DNA from: PALSA-693 sp963780345
GTDB lineage: Bacteria; Actinomycetota; Acidimicrobiia; Acidimicrobiales; Palsa-688
Assembly (NCBI GenBank): GCA_963780345.1
Contig: CAWABU010000001.1
Span: 1 to 64,000 of the forward strand
Direction of reading: 5' to 3'
DNA: 64,000 nucleotides
A program made the translations under genes and the position numbers. This document shows positions 25,619 to 35,124 of the stretch, piece by piece; position 1 is the stretch's first letter, and the number at the start of each line of letters is the position of its first letter. Under the pieces are notes generated by a model. That model did no database searches. It saw only the letters and a program-made list of their open reading frames with translations, and was not told where the DNA came from.

Positions 25619-28243
25619 ATGCCGTATACCTATGCCTTCGATCACAAGCACCGTAAGGCGCCCATGCAGCTCAAGGATCTGCTCGGCGGCAAGGGCGCCA
25701 ACCTGGCGGAGATGACGTCCGTGCTCGGCCTGCCGGTCCCGCCCGGTTTCACCATCACGACCGACGCCTGCCGGGCCTACATGGCTGGAGGTTGGCCGGC
25801 GGGTCTCTCCGACGAGGTAGCCCGCCACGTCCGCCGGCTCGAGAAGACCATGGGAAAAAAGCTGGGCGATTCGTCGGACCCGCTCCTCGTGAGCGTGCGC
25901 TCCGGCGCCAGGTTTTCGATGCCCGGGATGATGGACACGGTGCTCAACCTCGGTCTCAACGACACCTCGGTAAAAGGCCTCGCCGCCCAGACGAGCGACG
26001 ATCGATTCGCCTACGACTCCTATCGTCGCTTCATATCGATGTACGGACGGATCGTGCTCGGCGTCGACGCCGCCCGCTTCGATGAACCCCTGGAGCGCAT
26101 CAAAGATCAGCTCGGCGTGGAGAGCGACGCCGAGATACCGGCTGACGTTCAGGGCGACCTCTGCCAGACGTATAAGCGGGTCGTGGAGATCGTCACCGGC
26201 CATCCCTTTCCCCAGGAGCCGGCCGAGCAACTGCGGGGGGCCATCGAGGCGGTGTTCAAGTCCTGGAACGGCGCCCGGGCCGTCGCCTACCGCGTTCGGG
26301 AGCGCATCCCCCATGACCTCGGCACCGCCGTCAACGTCCAGATCATGGTCTTCGGCAACCGCGACGACGATTCCGGGACCGGGGTCGGCTTCACCCGCGA
26401 CCCGGCCACCGGCGCTCAGGGCGAATACGGCGACTTCCTGGTCAACGCCCAGGGCGAAGACGTGGTGGCCGGTATCCGCAACACCCTGCCGCTGTCGGAG
26501 CTGCGCGAGCGCTTCCCCGCCAACTTCAAGGAGTTGATGGGCATCTTCCGCAAGCTCGAGGCCCACTACGAGGACATGTGCGACACCGAGTTCACCATCG
26601 AACAGGGCAAGCTCTGGATGCTGCAAACCCGGGTCGGCAAACGAACCGGGGGGGCGGCGCTGCGGATGGCCGTTGACATGACCCGGCAACGAGGCTGGAA
26701 GATCAGCCGCGAGGAGGCCGTTCTTCGTATCACCGCCGAGCACCTCGACCAGGTGCTGCACCCCCAGCTGAAGGGCACCGACCTCACCGTCATCGCTACC
26801 GGTTTGGCCGCCTCGCCCGGCGCCGCCGTAGGAGCGGCCGTCTTTGACGCCACCCGGGCCGAGGAGGCGGCCGAGCGCGGCGAGCGGGTGATCCTGGTTC
26901 GCAGCGAGACGTCCCCCGAAGATGTGCACGGGATGATCGCCGCCCAGGGCATCCTGACGGCCCGGGGTGGGCTCGTCAGCCATGCCGCCGTCGTAGCCCG
27001 GGGCTGGGGCAAGCCGGCCGTGGTCGGCGCCGATTCGGTGCGGATCTCGGGCGACAGCTTCACCGCCGACGGGGTGACCGTCCGCGAGGGCGACATGATT
27101 TCGATCGATGGCAGTACCGGGCGGGTGGTCCTCGGCGAAGCCCAGCTGGGGGCGGCCGAGGCGCCGCCGGAGTTCGACGTGATCCTCGGTTGGGCCGACA
27201 AGATCCGTAAGGGCCATCTGGGCGTCCGGGCCAACGCTGACAACGGTCCCGACGCGGCCAACGCCCGTCAATTCGGAGCGGAGGGGATCGGTCTGTGCCG
27301 GACCGAGCACATGTTCCTGGCGGAGGACCGCCTGCCGATTGTGCGGCGCATGATCCTGGCCACGACACCCGACGGGGAGGCAGCCGCCCTCGAGGAGCTG
27401 CGCGCCGCCCAGAAGCAGGATTTCGTGGCCATCCTGGAGGCCATGGACGGCCTGCCGGTCACGGTGCGGCTGCTCGACCCGCCGCTGCATGAGTTTTTGC
27501 CGTCGGTCGAGGAGCTCCGCATCAAGCGGGCGACCCAGGGGCTCACGGAAGAGGAGGAGCAGCTGCTCGGCGCCGCCGAGGCCTGGCACGAGTTCAATCC
27601 CATGCTCGGGACTCGCGGCGTCAGGCTGGGGGTGGTCAGACCGGGTCTCTACGCCATGCAGGTTCGGGCCCTGATGGAGGCGGCCGCCGAACGCGTCGCC
27701 GCCGGCGGCAAGCCCAGAGTGGAAGTCATGATTCCGCTCACCGTCACCCGTCAGGAGCTGGGTCTGGCCCGCTCCTGGGTCGTGGATGCCATTGCGGCGG
27801 AGACCCCGGCCAAGCGGCGCCTGGACGTCACCGTCGGCACCATGATCGAAACGCCGCGCGCCGCGGTGTGCGCCGACGAGATCGCCGAGGAGGCCGACTT
27901 CTTCAGCTTCGGGACCAATGACCTGACCCAGATGACATTTGGTTTCTCCCGCGACGACGTGGAAGGCCGCCTCATGGCCGCTTACCTCGAGGAAGGTCTG
28001 CTCAAGCGCAACCCGTTCGAGACCATCGACCAGGCCGGCGTGGGCCGGCTGGTTAGCGACGCCGTGGTCCGGGGTCGGAGCACCCGGCCCGATCTCAAGC
28101 TCGGCATCTGCGGCGAGCATGGAGGCGATCCTGAATCGATCGACTTCTTTTACCGGGCGGGGCTCGACTACGTCTCGTGTTCGCCCTTCCGCGTGCCCAT
28201 CGCCCGTCTGGCGTCAGCTCAAGCGGTGATCACCAATCGGTGA
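25619..28243 (+). CDS. ppdK: Pyruvate, phosphate dikinase
   Basis: An 874-residue enzyme interconverting ATP + pyruvate + phosphate with AMP + PEP + diphosphate. The N-terminal nucleotide domain has GGKGANLAEM; the swivelling phosphohistidine domain has GGLVSHAAVVARGWGKP with the catalytic His; the C-terminal PEP/pyruvate domain has ITEtype TIM-barrel motifs GTNDLTQMTFGFSRDD and ICGEHGGDP. ATG 25619 was chosen over an upstream in-frame start because AAGGA lies at 25605-25609 and family proteins begin at YTYAFDHKH. It suggests reversible glycolysis or gluconeogenesis. Confidence 0.95.
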   Translation: MPYTYAFDHKHRKAPMQLKDLLGGKGANLAEMTSVLGLPVPPGFTITTDACRAYMAGGWPAGLSDEVARHVRRLEKTMGKKLGDSSDPLLVSVRSGARFSMPGMMDTVLNLGLNDTSVKGLAAQTSDDRFAYDSYRRFISMYGRIVLGVDAARFDEPLERIKDQLGVESDAEIPADVQGDLCQTYKRVVEIVTGHPFPQEPAEQLRGAIEAVFKSWNGARAVAYRVRERIPHDLGTAVNVQIMVFGNRDDDSGTGVGFTRDPATGAQGEYGDFLVNAQGEDVVAGIRNTLPLSELRERFPANFKELMGIFRKLEAHYEDMCDTEFTIEQGKLWMLQTRVGKRTGGAALRMAVDMTRQRGWKISREEAVLRITAEHLDQVLHPQLKGTDLTVIATGLAASPGAAVGAAVFDATRAEEAAERGERVILVRSETSPEDVHGMIAAQGILTARGGLVSHAAVVARGWGKPAVVGADSVRISGDSFTADGVTVREGDMISIDGSTGRVVLGEAQLGAAEAPPEFDVILGWADKIRKGHLGVRANADNGPDAANARQFGAEGIGLCRTEHMFLAEDRLPIVRRMILATTPDGEAAALEELRAAQKQDFVAILEAMDGLPVTVRLLDPPLHEFLPSVEELRIKRATQGLTEEEEQLLGAAEAWHEFNPMLGTRGVRLGVVRPGLYAMQVRALMEAAAERVAAGGKPRVEVMIPLTVTRQELGLARSWVVDAIAAETPAKRRLDVTVGTMIETPRAAVCADEIAEEADFFSFGTNDLTQMTFGFSRDDVEGRLMAAYLEEGLLKRNPFETIDQAGVGRLVSDAVVRGRSTRPDLKLGICGEHGGDPESIDFFYRAGLDYVSCSPFRVPIARLASAQAVITNR

Positions 28244-28250
28244 CCGCTGA

Positions 28251-28264
28251 CCGGGGCGCCCCGG
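28251..28264. terminator. Palindrome downstream of ppdK
   Basis: CCGGGGCGCCCCGG is a perfect 14-bp palindrome 7 nt after the ppdK stop, in the 88-bp gap before dnaG. There is no U-run, so termination is only possible, not shown. Confidence 0.35.
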
Positions 28265-28331
28265 GCTGGGGATCACCGCACGGCCGAAATCCGTGCCGGC
28301 AGAGACCAGCGGCGGTCATAAAGTCGCGCCC

Positions 28332-30173
28332 GTGGGCATAGTCGACGAGGACATCGCGGGGGTCCGAGCCGCTACCGACTTCGTCGCTGTCGCCTCAGAG
28401 CATCTGGCCCTGCGGCGGGTGGGTTCCCGCTGGGTCGGCCTGTGCCCCTTTCACACCGAACGGACCCCGTCGTTTTCGCTCAATGCCGAGTTGGGCTTCT
28501 ACTACTGCTTCGGGTGCGGGGCCAAGGGTGACGTCATCACGTTTGTAAGGGAGCTGGAGCAACTCGAGTTCGTCGAGGCCGTCGAGAAGCTCGCCGCCCG
28601 GGCGGGGATCACGCTCCGTTACGACAGCCAGGCCGCCTCCCACGACCATCAACGCCGATCGCGGCTCCATGAGACGCTCGAGAAGGCCCTCGGCTGGTAC
28701 CACCAGCGCCTGCTGTCCGCTCCGGATGCCGCCGCGGCCCGGTCCTATCTCCGCCGCGAGCGCGGCTACGACGGAGACGTGGTGCGCCGTTATCTGCTCG
28801 GCTGGGCGCCAGAGGGATGGGATGAGCTGACCCGGACCCTGGGGGTGCCCCAGCGGGCGCTGGTCGACGCCGGTCTGGCCACCGTCGACAAGTCCGGCCG
28901 TTACACGGATTTCTTCCGCGGCCGGGTGCTCTTCCCCATCTTCGAGGCCGGGGGGCGGCCCGTAGGGGCCGGAGGGAGGCTCCTGCCGTCAGGACGAGGG
29001 CCCAAGTACAAGAACACGTCGGCGACGCCCGTCTACGACAAGAGCCGGGTGCTCTATGGCCTCAACTGGGCCAAAAAGGCCGTGGTGGACACCGGTCGGG
29101 TGGTGGTCTGCGAGGGCTATACCGATGTCATCGGGCTGCAGCAGGCAGGCATACAGGAGGCGGTGGCCACCTGTGGGACCGCGCTCGCTGACGGCCACAT
29201 TCGTCTGCTCACCAATTTCGCCCGGCGCATCGTGCTCGCCTACGACGCCGACGCCGCCGGCCAAGCCGCCGCCGAGCGATTTTACGAATGGGAGCGGCGC
29301 TTCGACGTGGACATCCGGGTGGCCGCCCTGCCCGCAGGAGCCGATCCCGCCGAGCTGGCCCAACGGGATGCCGCCGCCCTGGCCCGCGCCGTGACCGAGG
29401 CCCGGCCGTACCTGGCCTTCCGCCTCGAGCGCCTCTTCGGGCGGACCGATCTTTCCACTCCGGAGAGCCGGGCTCGGGCGGCCGGGGAGGCGATGGCCAT
29501 GGTGGCGGCTCACCCCAACGAGCTGGTGCGTGATCAATACCTGATGCAGGTCGCCGATCGCTGCCGGGTGGAGCCGGACCGCCTGCGCCGGATGCCGAGG
29601 GTCGACCCGGGCCGGTCCGACCGGTCAGGCAGCAGGTCGGGCGACCGCGACGCCGCCACCTCCGGGTCGGCCCGCGGTGACGGGCCGATCCCTGTCGCGG
29701 TGGCCGGGCCGGAGCTCGAGGCGCTGCGCCTGGCCGTTCATCGTCCTGAGGCGGTGGCCGAACGCCTGGAGCTGGTGCTCTTTGCCCATCCCCTGGCGAA
29801 GGCCTCCTTCGAGGCCCTGTTGGCGGCCACCACCCTTCACGCGGCCATTGAGGCCGCCGACCCGCAGGCCGCGGACCTGCTCCAGCGATTGGCGGTCGAG
29901 GACACTGAAGCCGACACCGACGACGTAATGGTGCGACTGGTGGAGCGGGCCGGCCAGCGGGCCCTGCAGGCGGTACAGGCCGAGATGCGCCAGGCCGAGC
30001 CGGGCGAGCAGGTCGGATTCGCGCCCACCGTGTCCTGGCTCAAGCTAACGCTGGAATCACTTCGCGCCGAGGACGGCGGCGAACAGCCGGGCGCCTTGGA
30101 AGCCGAACAACGATTGGTAGGCTGGCTGGCGGCCCGCGATCAGGCGGAGCAGCAGACGGAGGCGACCGGATGA
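28332..30173 (+). CDS. dnaG: DNA primase DnaG
   Basis: A 613-residue primase that makes RNA primers for replication. The CHC2 zinc finger is CPFH then CFGCGAKGD; the catalytic TOPRIM domain has VVCEGYTDVIGLQQAG and LAYDADAAG. The C-terminal 150 residues form the helicase-interacting region. GTG 28332 is preferred because family proteins begin (M)GIVDEDIAGVRAATD; an upstream GTG at 28293 would add 13 residues. It overlaps rpoD as ATGA (30170-30173), the classical macromolecular synthesis linkage. Confidence 0.93.
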   Translation: MGIVDEDIAGVRAATDFVAVASEHLALRRVGSRWVGLCPFHTERTPSFSLNAELGFYYCFGCGAKGDVITFVRELEQLEFVEAVEKLAARAGITLRYDSQAASHDHQRRSRLHETLEKALGWYHQRLLSAPDAAAARSYLRRERGYDGDVVRRYLLGWAPEGWDELTRTLGVPQRALVDAGLATVDKSGRYTDFFRGRVLFPIFEAGGRPVGAGGRLLPSGRGPKYKNTSATPVYDKSRVLYGLNWAKKAVVDTGRVVVCEGYTDVIGLQQAGIQEAVATCGTALADGHIRLLTNFARRIVLAYDADAAGQAAAERFYEWERRFDVDIRVAALPAGADPAELAQRDAAALARAVTEARPYLAFRLERLFGRTDLSTPESRARAAGEAMAMVAAHPNELVRDQYLMQVADRCRVEPDRLRRMPRVDPGRSDRSGSRSGDRDAATSGSARGDGPIPVAVAGPELEALRLAVHRPEAVAERLELVLFAHPLAKASFEALLAATTLHAAIEAADPQAADLLQRLAVEDTEADTDDVMVRLVERAGQRALQAVQAEMRQAEPGEQVGFAPTVSWLKLTLESLRAEDGGEQPGALEAEQRLVGWLAARDQAEQQTEATG

Positions 30174-31652
30174 GTGAGGGGGGAGCGACACCGTTCACGC
30201 CGGCAGGGGCGTTGACCGTCGACTTCGTTGCTCTGCTGTTGCTCGGGCGGGAACGCGGCTACCTCACGCCTGACGACCTGCTGAGCGTCATGGAGTCGGT
30301 GGAGCTCACCCCGGCCCTGATCGCCGGGGCCATCGGCCGGGTCCAGGCCGAGGGGATCGAGTGGCGTGATGACACCGACCTCGGGAGCGAAACGGATCTC
30401 GAGGGCGAGCTCGGCGCTCCCGCTCAGAACTTCGAGGATGAGTCCGAGGAGGGGCCGCCGTCCGACCAGGGTGATCCGATGCTCGACGAGGAACCGCGGA
30501 GCGTGTCGATCCCAGATCTCGATGGCTCAGATCTGGATGGCTCAGATCTGGATGGCTCAGATCTGGACGGCTCGGAGCGGGACGGCCCGGAGCTCGACGG
30601 CTCGGAACTGGACGACGGTGACACGTCCGCCGCTCTGGCCCGGCTGGCGGCCGCTGGCACCATCCGCAGTCGAGCCCGGGCGTCGGTCCCCGACTTCCGG
30701 ATGGATCTCGACCTCTCCACCGGCGGGAGCTCGGATCCGGTCCGGATGTACCTGAAGGAGATCGGCAAAGCGAAGCTCCTCACCGCCACCGAAGAGGTGG
30801 TGCTGGCCCGATGCGTGGTCCAGGGGTTGGATGCCACGGCCCGGCTCATGGAGTGCGAAGAGGAATCGGCGCTCATGGTCGACCGGGACGGCGTCAGCCG
30901 CGACGAGCGGCTCCGGCGGGACGGCCTGGCCGCCAAACGCATCCTCGTCGAGTCCAACCTCCGGCTGGTGGTCTCTATCGCCAAGCGTTACCGCAACCGG
31001 GGGATGGCGTTTTTGGATCTCATCCAGGAGGGGAATCTCGGCCTGATGCGGGCGGTCGACAAGTTCGACTACACCAAGGGCTTCGAAATTCTCGACCTAC
31101 GCGACCTGGTGGATCCGCCAGGCCATCACCCGGGCCATCGCCGATCAGGCCCGCACCATCCGCATCCCCGTGCACATGGTTGACACCATCAACAAGGTGA
31201 TGCGGGCCCAACGCCAGCTGCTGCAGGACTTCGGCCGTGAGCCCACCGTGGATGAGGTGGCGGCCCGGGCCGAGATGCACCCGCTTCGGGTGCGGGACAT
31301 TCTCAAGGTCAGCCAGGAGACGGTCTCGCTCGATCAGCCCATGGGCGAGGATGACTTCAGCCTGTCCGACTTGATTGAGGACGAGGCTGCCATCGCGCCG
31401 TCGGAGGCCGCCGCCCGGGCCATGCTCAACGAAGCCGTCAACCAGGCGCTGTCTGAGCTGTCCGAGCGGGAGCGGCGGGTGGTGCGACTCCGCTTTGGCC
31501 TGGACGACGGGGAGATGCGGACGCTCGAGGAGGTGGGCCGGGAGTTCGGTGTCACCCGGGAGCGCATTCGCCAGATCGAGTCCAAGACGCTGGCCAAGCT
31601 GCGCCACCCGATGCACAGCGGGCACTTCCGCGACTACCTCGAAGACGAGTGA
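30170..31652 (+). CDS. rpoD: Primary sigma factor RpoD/SigA (frameshifted in this sequence)
   Basis: A sigma-70 factor of about 490 residues. Region 1.2 is DPVRMYLKEIGKAKLL, region 2 LRLVVSIAKRYRNRGMAFLD and IQEGNLGLMRAVDKFDYTKG, region 4.2 VTRERIRQIESKTLAKLRHP. An extra A in the AAA at 31086-31088 shifts the frame after KGFE; removing it yields FSTYATWWIRQAITRAIADQ, the invariant promoter-melting segment. The gene would otherwise end at about 31183. As this factor is essential, a sequencing error is the simplest reading. The acidic N-terminal region carries DLDGS repeats. ATG 30170 overlaps dnaG. Confidence 0.93.
30515..30575. repeat. 15-bp DLDGS-coding repeat in rpoD
   Basis: GATCTGGATGGCTCA is repeated four times with small changes, followed by two looser units, in the acidic region before sigma region 1.2. 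Confidence 0.85.
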
Positions 31653-31691
31653 CGTCCTGGTCTCGGTCCGGTACGGCGGCCGGGGAAAGCG

Positions 31692-31764
31692 CTCCGGGGG
31701 AGAGACTCGAACTCTCAACCTAATGGTTAACAGCCATCCGCTCTGCCGATTGAGCTACCCCGGA
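31692..31764 (-). tRNA. tRNA-Asn (GTT)
   Basis: A 73-nt cloverleaf reads on the minus strand: acceptor TCCGGGG/CCCCGGA with discriminator G, D-arm GCTC...GAGC, anticodon stem GATGG/CCATT (with a G-T pair) around CTGTTAA, T-arm GAGAG TTCGAGT CTCTC. The anticodon GTT is at 31731-31729. CCA is not encoded. It lies convergent to rpoD, 39 nt after its stop. Confidence 0.95.
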
Positions 31765-31912
31765 TCGCACCTCCGACCATAGCAAAGCGGCGGGCCGCCA
31801 CTGGCCGGCCGCCGTCGAAGTCCGGGGCGGGGTCATCACGCTCGCCGGGCGGGCACCCGAGGCCGGTCAACGTTGGGACCAGGCATCGGGATCAGGCCGT
31901 GTCCGATGGCGG

Positions 31913-32305
31913 CTATCCGTCCGGCCCCCTCGATGTCAGAGGTCGGGCGAAACTCAGCTCATGGCCATCTGGATCGTGGACGTGGAAGTAGCGCTCACCC
32001 CAAGGGGCATCAGCCGGCTCCGTTTGCAGGTCGAATCCGGCGACCCGGGCGTCCCGGTAGACGGCGTCGACGTCGGCCACCCAGAACACCACTCGCCCCC
32101 AGACCGGTCGAGGCCAAGACCCAACGCCATCGAACTGGAGGTTGAGAAAGCCGGTACCGGCCCGGAAACTGGTGAAGGCCGCATCCTCTCCGCCATACAG
32201 CAAACGAAAACCCAGCGTTCGGTAGAAGTGGACGGCTCGACCCATATCTGCGGTCAGCAGCGTCACCGCGCTGATGGACTCGACCGGGCCGGGCTCGTCT
32301 GTCAC
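31913..32305 (-). CDS. VOC (glyoxalase/dioxygenase) superfamily protein
   Basis: A 130-residue protein with the paired beta-alpha-beta-beta-beta modules of the vicinal oxygen chelate fold: AVTLLTADMGRAVHFYRTLG at the start and VVFWVADVDAVYRDARVAG, FHVHDPDGHELSFARP in the second half. The final Glu in HELSF is the usual metal ligand. Members include glyoxalases, bleomycin-binding proteins and dioxygenases; the activity here is unknown. Start GTG 32305. Confidence 0.82.
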   Translation of the reverse strand: MTDEPGPVESISAVTLLTADMGRAVHFYRTLGFRLLYGGEDAAFTSFRAGTGFLNLQFDGVGSWPRPVWGRVVFWVADVDAVYRDARVAGFDLQTEPADAPWGERYFHVHDPDGHELSFARPLTSRGPDG

Positions 32306-32423
32306 CGCGCACAGCTTTGCAAAAGATTGCTCTTCGTGGGCTGAGGAACACTATGACTGCCTCATGCGTCAAATTGTGCGTATTCTGGTGCGGCAAGCTT
32401 CCCCGAAATTTTAGGAGTCAATT

Positions 32424-32786
32424 GTGGCAGCAAAACTTGTCGTGACCGCGTCCGAAGGCGGCAGCCGTATTGCTCTGGTGGGCGCGAGCGGCAAAGAGCT
32501 GCTCGCGTCTGTCGTGTTCACCGAGCCCCGGGCCAAGGGGGCGACCCTCCGGTCCCTCAAAGGCATGCTCGGTGACGCCATCATCGTCGAGGACCACACG
32601 CTGGCTGCGCCCCGCGGCCGCGCCGCCGCACCGGAGACGACCAATGGCCAGAGTGCCAAGCGCGTTTCGAAGGCGGCCCGCCGGCCCGCGTCGCGACGGC
32701 GTTCCGAGGCAGGCGCAGGCAGCAGCCCGGCGGCCAAGTCCGCCAAGGCGACTACCAAAGCGGCCAAGGCGGCGGCCAAAAGCTGA
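32424..32786 (+). CDS. Small protein with YegP-like domain and Lys/Ala-rich tail
   Basis: A 120-residue protein. The first 60 residues (KLVVTASEGGSRIALVGASG, LLASVVFTEPRAKGATLRSL) resemble the DUF1508/YegP repeat in length and pattern. The last 55 are a basic Ala/Lys/Arg/Ser tail (KSAKATTKAAKAAAKS) like histone H1-type or actinobacterial nucleoid proteins. GTG 32424 follows AGGAG at 32413-32417. DNA or RNA binding through the tail is plausible but inferred. Confidence 0.65.
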   Translation: MAAKLVVTASEGGSRIALVGASGKELLASVVFTEPRAKGATLRSLKGMLGDAIIVEDHTLAAPRGRAAAPETTNGQSAKRVSKAARRPASRRRSEAGAGSSPAAKSAKATTKAAKAAAKS

Positions 32787-32825
32787 TCAGCCCGGCGACC
32801 GGCAGTTCCTCTGACGGGACGGCGC

Positions 32826-33500
32826 GTGGTCGCGGTTGGAATCGACGGATGCCGGGTCGGCTGGATCGCAGTCGCGCTCTTCGAGACGGAGGTCGGGGTG
32901 TATCACCTGCCGACCATCGCCGCCTTGACCGACGTCGTGCCCAACCCGACGGCCGTGGGGATCGATATTCCAATCGGCTTGCCGGACGCGGGCCGGCGCC
33001 GTGCTGATGTAGAGGCCCGCTTGTTGCTCGGGCCCCGGCGTCACTCCGTCTTCTTCGCACCCATTCGGGCCGCGGTCGAGTCCGCCACCCACGGCGCCGC
33101 GACGGAGCTGTCCGTGCGGATTACCGGGTCAGGGGTCAGCCGCCAGGCCCACAACCTGGCCAAGAAGATCCTGGAGGTCGAGACGTGGCTCCGTGACGCC
33201 CCGTGCGAGGTGTGGGAGGTACACCCGGAGCTTTCGTTTGCTCAGCTGATGGGGAAGCCCGCCCGGGCCCCCAAGAAGACGTGGGCCGGAATGATGGAGC
33301 GGCGCAATGCTCTGGCGTCGGCGGGTATCAGCCTGGACGGCGCACCTTACGAGGCGGGTATCCACGCCAGCGTCGACGACGTCCTCGACGCCGGCGCGGT
33401 GGCGTGGAGCGCCTCCCGTCTGCTGGACGGGACGGCGCGACCAGTGCCCGACCCACCGCCCGAAGGGGCGGGGGGTCGGTTGATTGCCATCTGGGCCTGA
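32826..33500 (+). CDS. DUF429-family protein (RNase H-like fold)
   Basis: A 224-residue protein beginning VAVGIDGCRVGWIAVAL, with AVGIDIPIGLPD, RHSVFFAPIRAAVE and EVWEVHPELSFAQLMG, all hallmarks of the DUF429 family. The fold is related to RNase H-like nucleases and the conserved Asp residues are kept. No biochemical role is established. Start GTG 32826. Confidence 0.85.
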   Translation: MVAVGIDGCRVGWIAVALFETEVGVYHLPTIAALTDVVPNPTAVGIDIPIGLPDAGRRRADVEARLLLGPRRHSVFFAPIRAAVESATHGAATELSVRITGSGVSRQAHNLAKKILEVETWLRDAPCEVWEVHPELSFAQLMGKPARAPKKTWAGMMERRNALASAGISLDGAPYEAGIHASVDDVLDAGAVAWSASRLLDGTARPVPDPPPEGAGGRLIAIWA

Positions 33501-33504
33501 CCGC

Positions 33505-34164
33505 TCAGCTGGGTTGCGGCACGATCCGGATGTAGGGCTTCGGCGATTTCCATCCGTCCGGGTAGATGCCTCGGGCTTCATCGTCGGACACCGCCCCGGA
33601 GATGATCACGTCCTCCCCGGGCTTCCAGTTGACTGGCGTCGACACCCGGTGCTTGGCGGTCAGCTGCAGGGAATCGATGACCCGCAGGACCTCGTCGAAG
33701 TTGCGACCGGTTGACATGGGATAGACCAGGATCAGCTTGATCTTCTTGTCGGGACCGATGACGAAGACGTTGCGTACGGTGGCGTTGTCAGTGGGCGTGC
33801 GGGACTTGGGATCCCCGGTCGTGCCAGCCGGCAACATGCCGTACAGGGTGGCGACATTGAAGTCGTGGTCGGCAATAAGCGGATAGTTGGGTGCGGTCCC
33901 TTGCGTCTCCGCGATGTCCTTTGCCCACTGCTCGTGGTCGCCGGTGGAGTCCACCGAAAGACCGATGATCTTGACGCCTCGCTTGTCGAACTCGGGCTTG
34001 ATCTTGGCCATGTAGCCGAGCTCGGTCGTGCAGATGGGCGTGAAGTCCTTCGGGTGGGAGAAGAGCACCGCCCAGGAGTCGCCGAGCCATTCGTAAAAAT
34101 GGATGGGCCCTTCGGTCGTTTGGGCCTCAAAGTCCGGAGCAGTATCGTTGATGGCCAGGCTCAT
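33505..34164 (-). CDS. 1-Cys peroxiredoxin (Prx6 type)
   Basis: A 219-residue peroxiredoxin. FSHPKDFTPICTTELG carries the peroxidatic Cys, and no other Cys is present, so it is of the 1-Cys type. VKIIGLSVDS, YPLIADHDFNVATLYGML and STGRNFDEVLRVIDSLQ match the Prx6 subfamily. It would reduce hydrogen peroxide and lipid hydroperoxides in the cytoplasm. ATG 34164 follows GAGGTACTCAAG; an upstream ATG at 34191 is less likely. Confidence 0.93.
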   Translation of the reverse strand: MSLAINDTAPDFEAQTTEGPIHFYEWLGDSWAVLFSHPKDFTPICTTELGYMAKIKPEFDKRGVKIIGLSVDSTGDHEQWAKDIAETQGTAPNYPLIADHDFNVATLYGMLPAGTTGDPKSRTPTDNATVRNVFVIGPDKKIKLILVYPMSTGRNFDEVLRVIDSLQLTAKHRVSTPVNWKPGEDVIISGAVSDDEARGIYPDGWKSPKPYIRIVPQPS

Positions 34165-34358
34165 CTTGAGTACCTCTTGTGCCTCTCCCACCTCGTCGCC
34201 TCGTCGGCACGAGTGTCATCGGTTGGTCCACGCCAAGCCGAGCGTCTCCTCGGGCCCGACCGCGTTTGCCCGCTCAGCATACCGTTGCGACCGGCATACT
34301 GACAAAGGGCGCGGAACACGCCGGGGGGAGCCGAACCCGCCGCTCTGGTGCTGTCGGG

Positions 34359-34706
34359 CTAACCGTCCTCGGCTTCGAGTTCGGCCTCGATCTGAGCCTC
34401 GAGTTCGGCCTCGGCGACGGCGATGGCGAATCCGAGCGCCCGGGCGATATTGCCGCCGGCCGCGACCACCCGGGATGTGCCGACGATCGGCGCGACCGCG
34501 ACCAGGACGCCCTGAACGTCTTCCAGGGTGATCCCGACCTCGGTGGCCGTCCCCGCGTTCAGTAGATAGGACACGGGCGGGGCGCCAGTCGCGACCAGGG
34601 CGGCGAGGCGCGCGATCATGTGTTCACGCGCCTCCAGACTGCCGCGCTCAATCGATGCAGCCGTCATGTCGGCGAGGGTGTCCAGGACAGGGGTGTCTTC
34701 GGGCAT
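34359..34706 (-). CDS. Carboxymuconolactone decarboxylase-like protein
   Basis: A 115-residue helical protein: REHMIARLAALVATGAPPVS, GITLEDVQGVLVAVAPIVGTS and ARALGFAIAV follow the AhpD/CMD fold pattern. The redox CxxC of AhpD is missing, so it is not an AhpD-type reductase. The C-terminus is very acidic (AEAELEAQIEAELEAEDG). ATG 34706 follows AAGGACGC. The enzyme role is unknown. Confidence 0.65.
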   Translation of the reverse strand: MPEDTPVLDTLADMTAASIERGSLEAREHMIARLAALVATGAPPVSYLLNAGTATEVGITLEDVQGVLVAVAPIVGTSRVVAAGGNIARALGFAIAVAEAELEAQIEAELEAEDG

Positions 34707-35124
34707 GATGCGTCCTTGTTTGATGTCGGAATGCGGCGAGTGCGGGGCTCATCGTCGCGCTGTGGGCGGTCGCACGACAACACCCGAATGGGGTGGACGG
34801 TCGGAGTCGTACCCGTCACCTCCCGGGCGCCAGCATTCGGCCGGGCCGGAGACGCCCCGTGCGGTCGTCGTCGTAGTACCAGCGATCGCAGACCCCGGAA
34901 GTGGTCATGAGCTCGGTGCGAGTCCTCGTCGGCGCGCCTAAGGGGGGTCGTCCCCACCCGGGAGGGAGCCGCAGCGCCTGAACGGTGACCGGCGCAACTC
35001 GGGGGGGGGGTTATCAATCTCAAAGCCTCCCCGGTTGAACCAAACCGGCTCTACGGGTCGCAGAGCACGGGCTGGTGCGAAATAGGCCTGGAGGTCGAAG
35101 GGCCGGTGACGCTGATCGCCGCGG
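34707..35124. other. Intergenic stretch with ten-G run
   Basis: No supported gene. A homopolymer of ten G (35001-35010) lies near the downstream end of the CtaG-YceI gene's 3' flank and is a likely site of sequencing or slippage error. Confidence 0.4.

Noticed and set aside
25259..28120. A 953-codon minus-strand open frame
   Set aside because: Antisense shadow of ppdK in GC-rich sequence; composition is His/Gly/Arg-rich without motifs.
31081..31100. Programmed frameshifting in rpoD
   Set aside because: No slippery heptamer or downstream stem-loop noticed; one extra A in a run is a simpler explanation.
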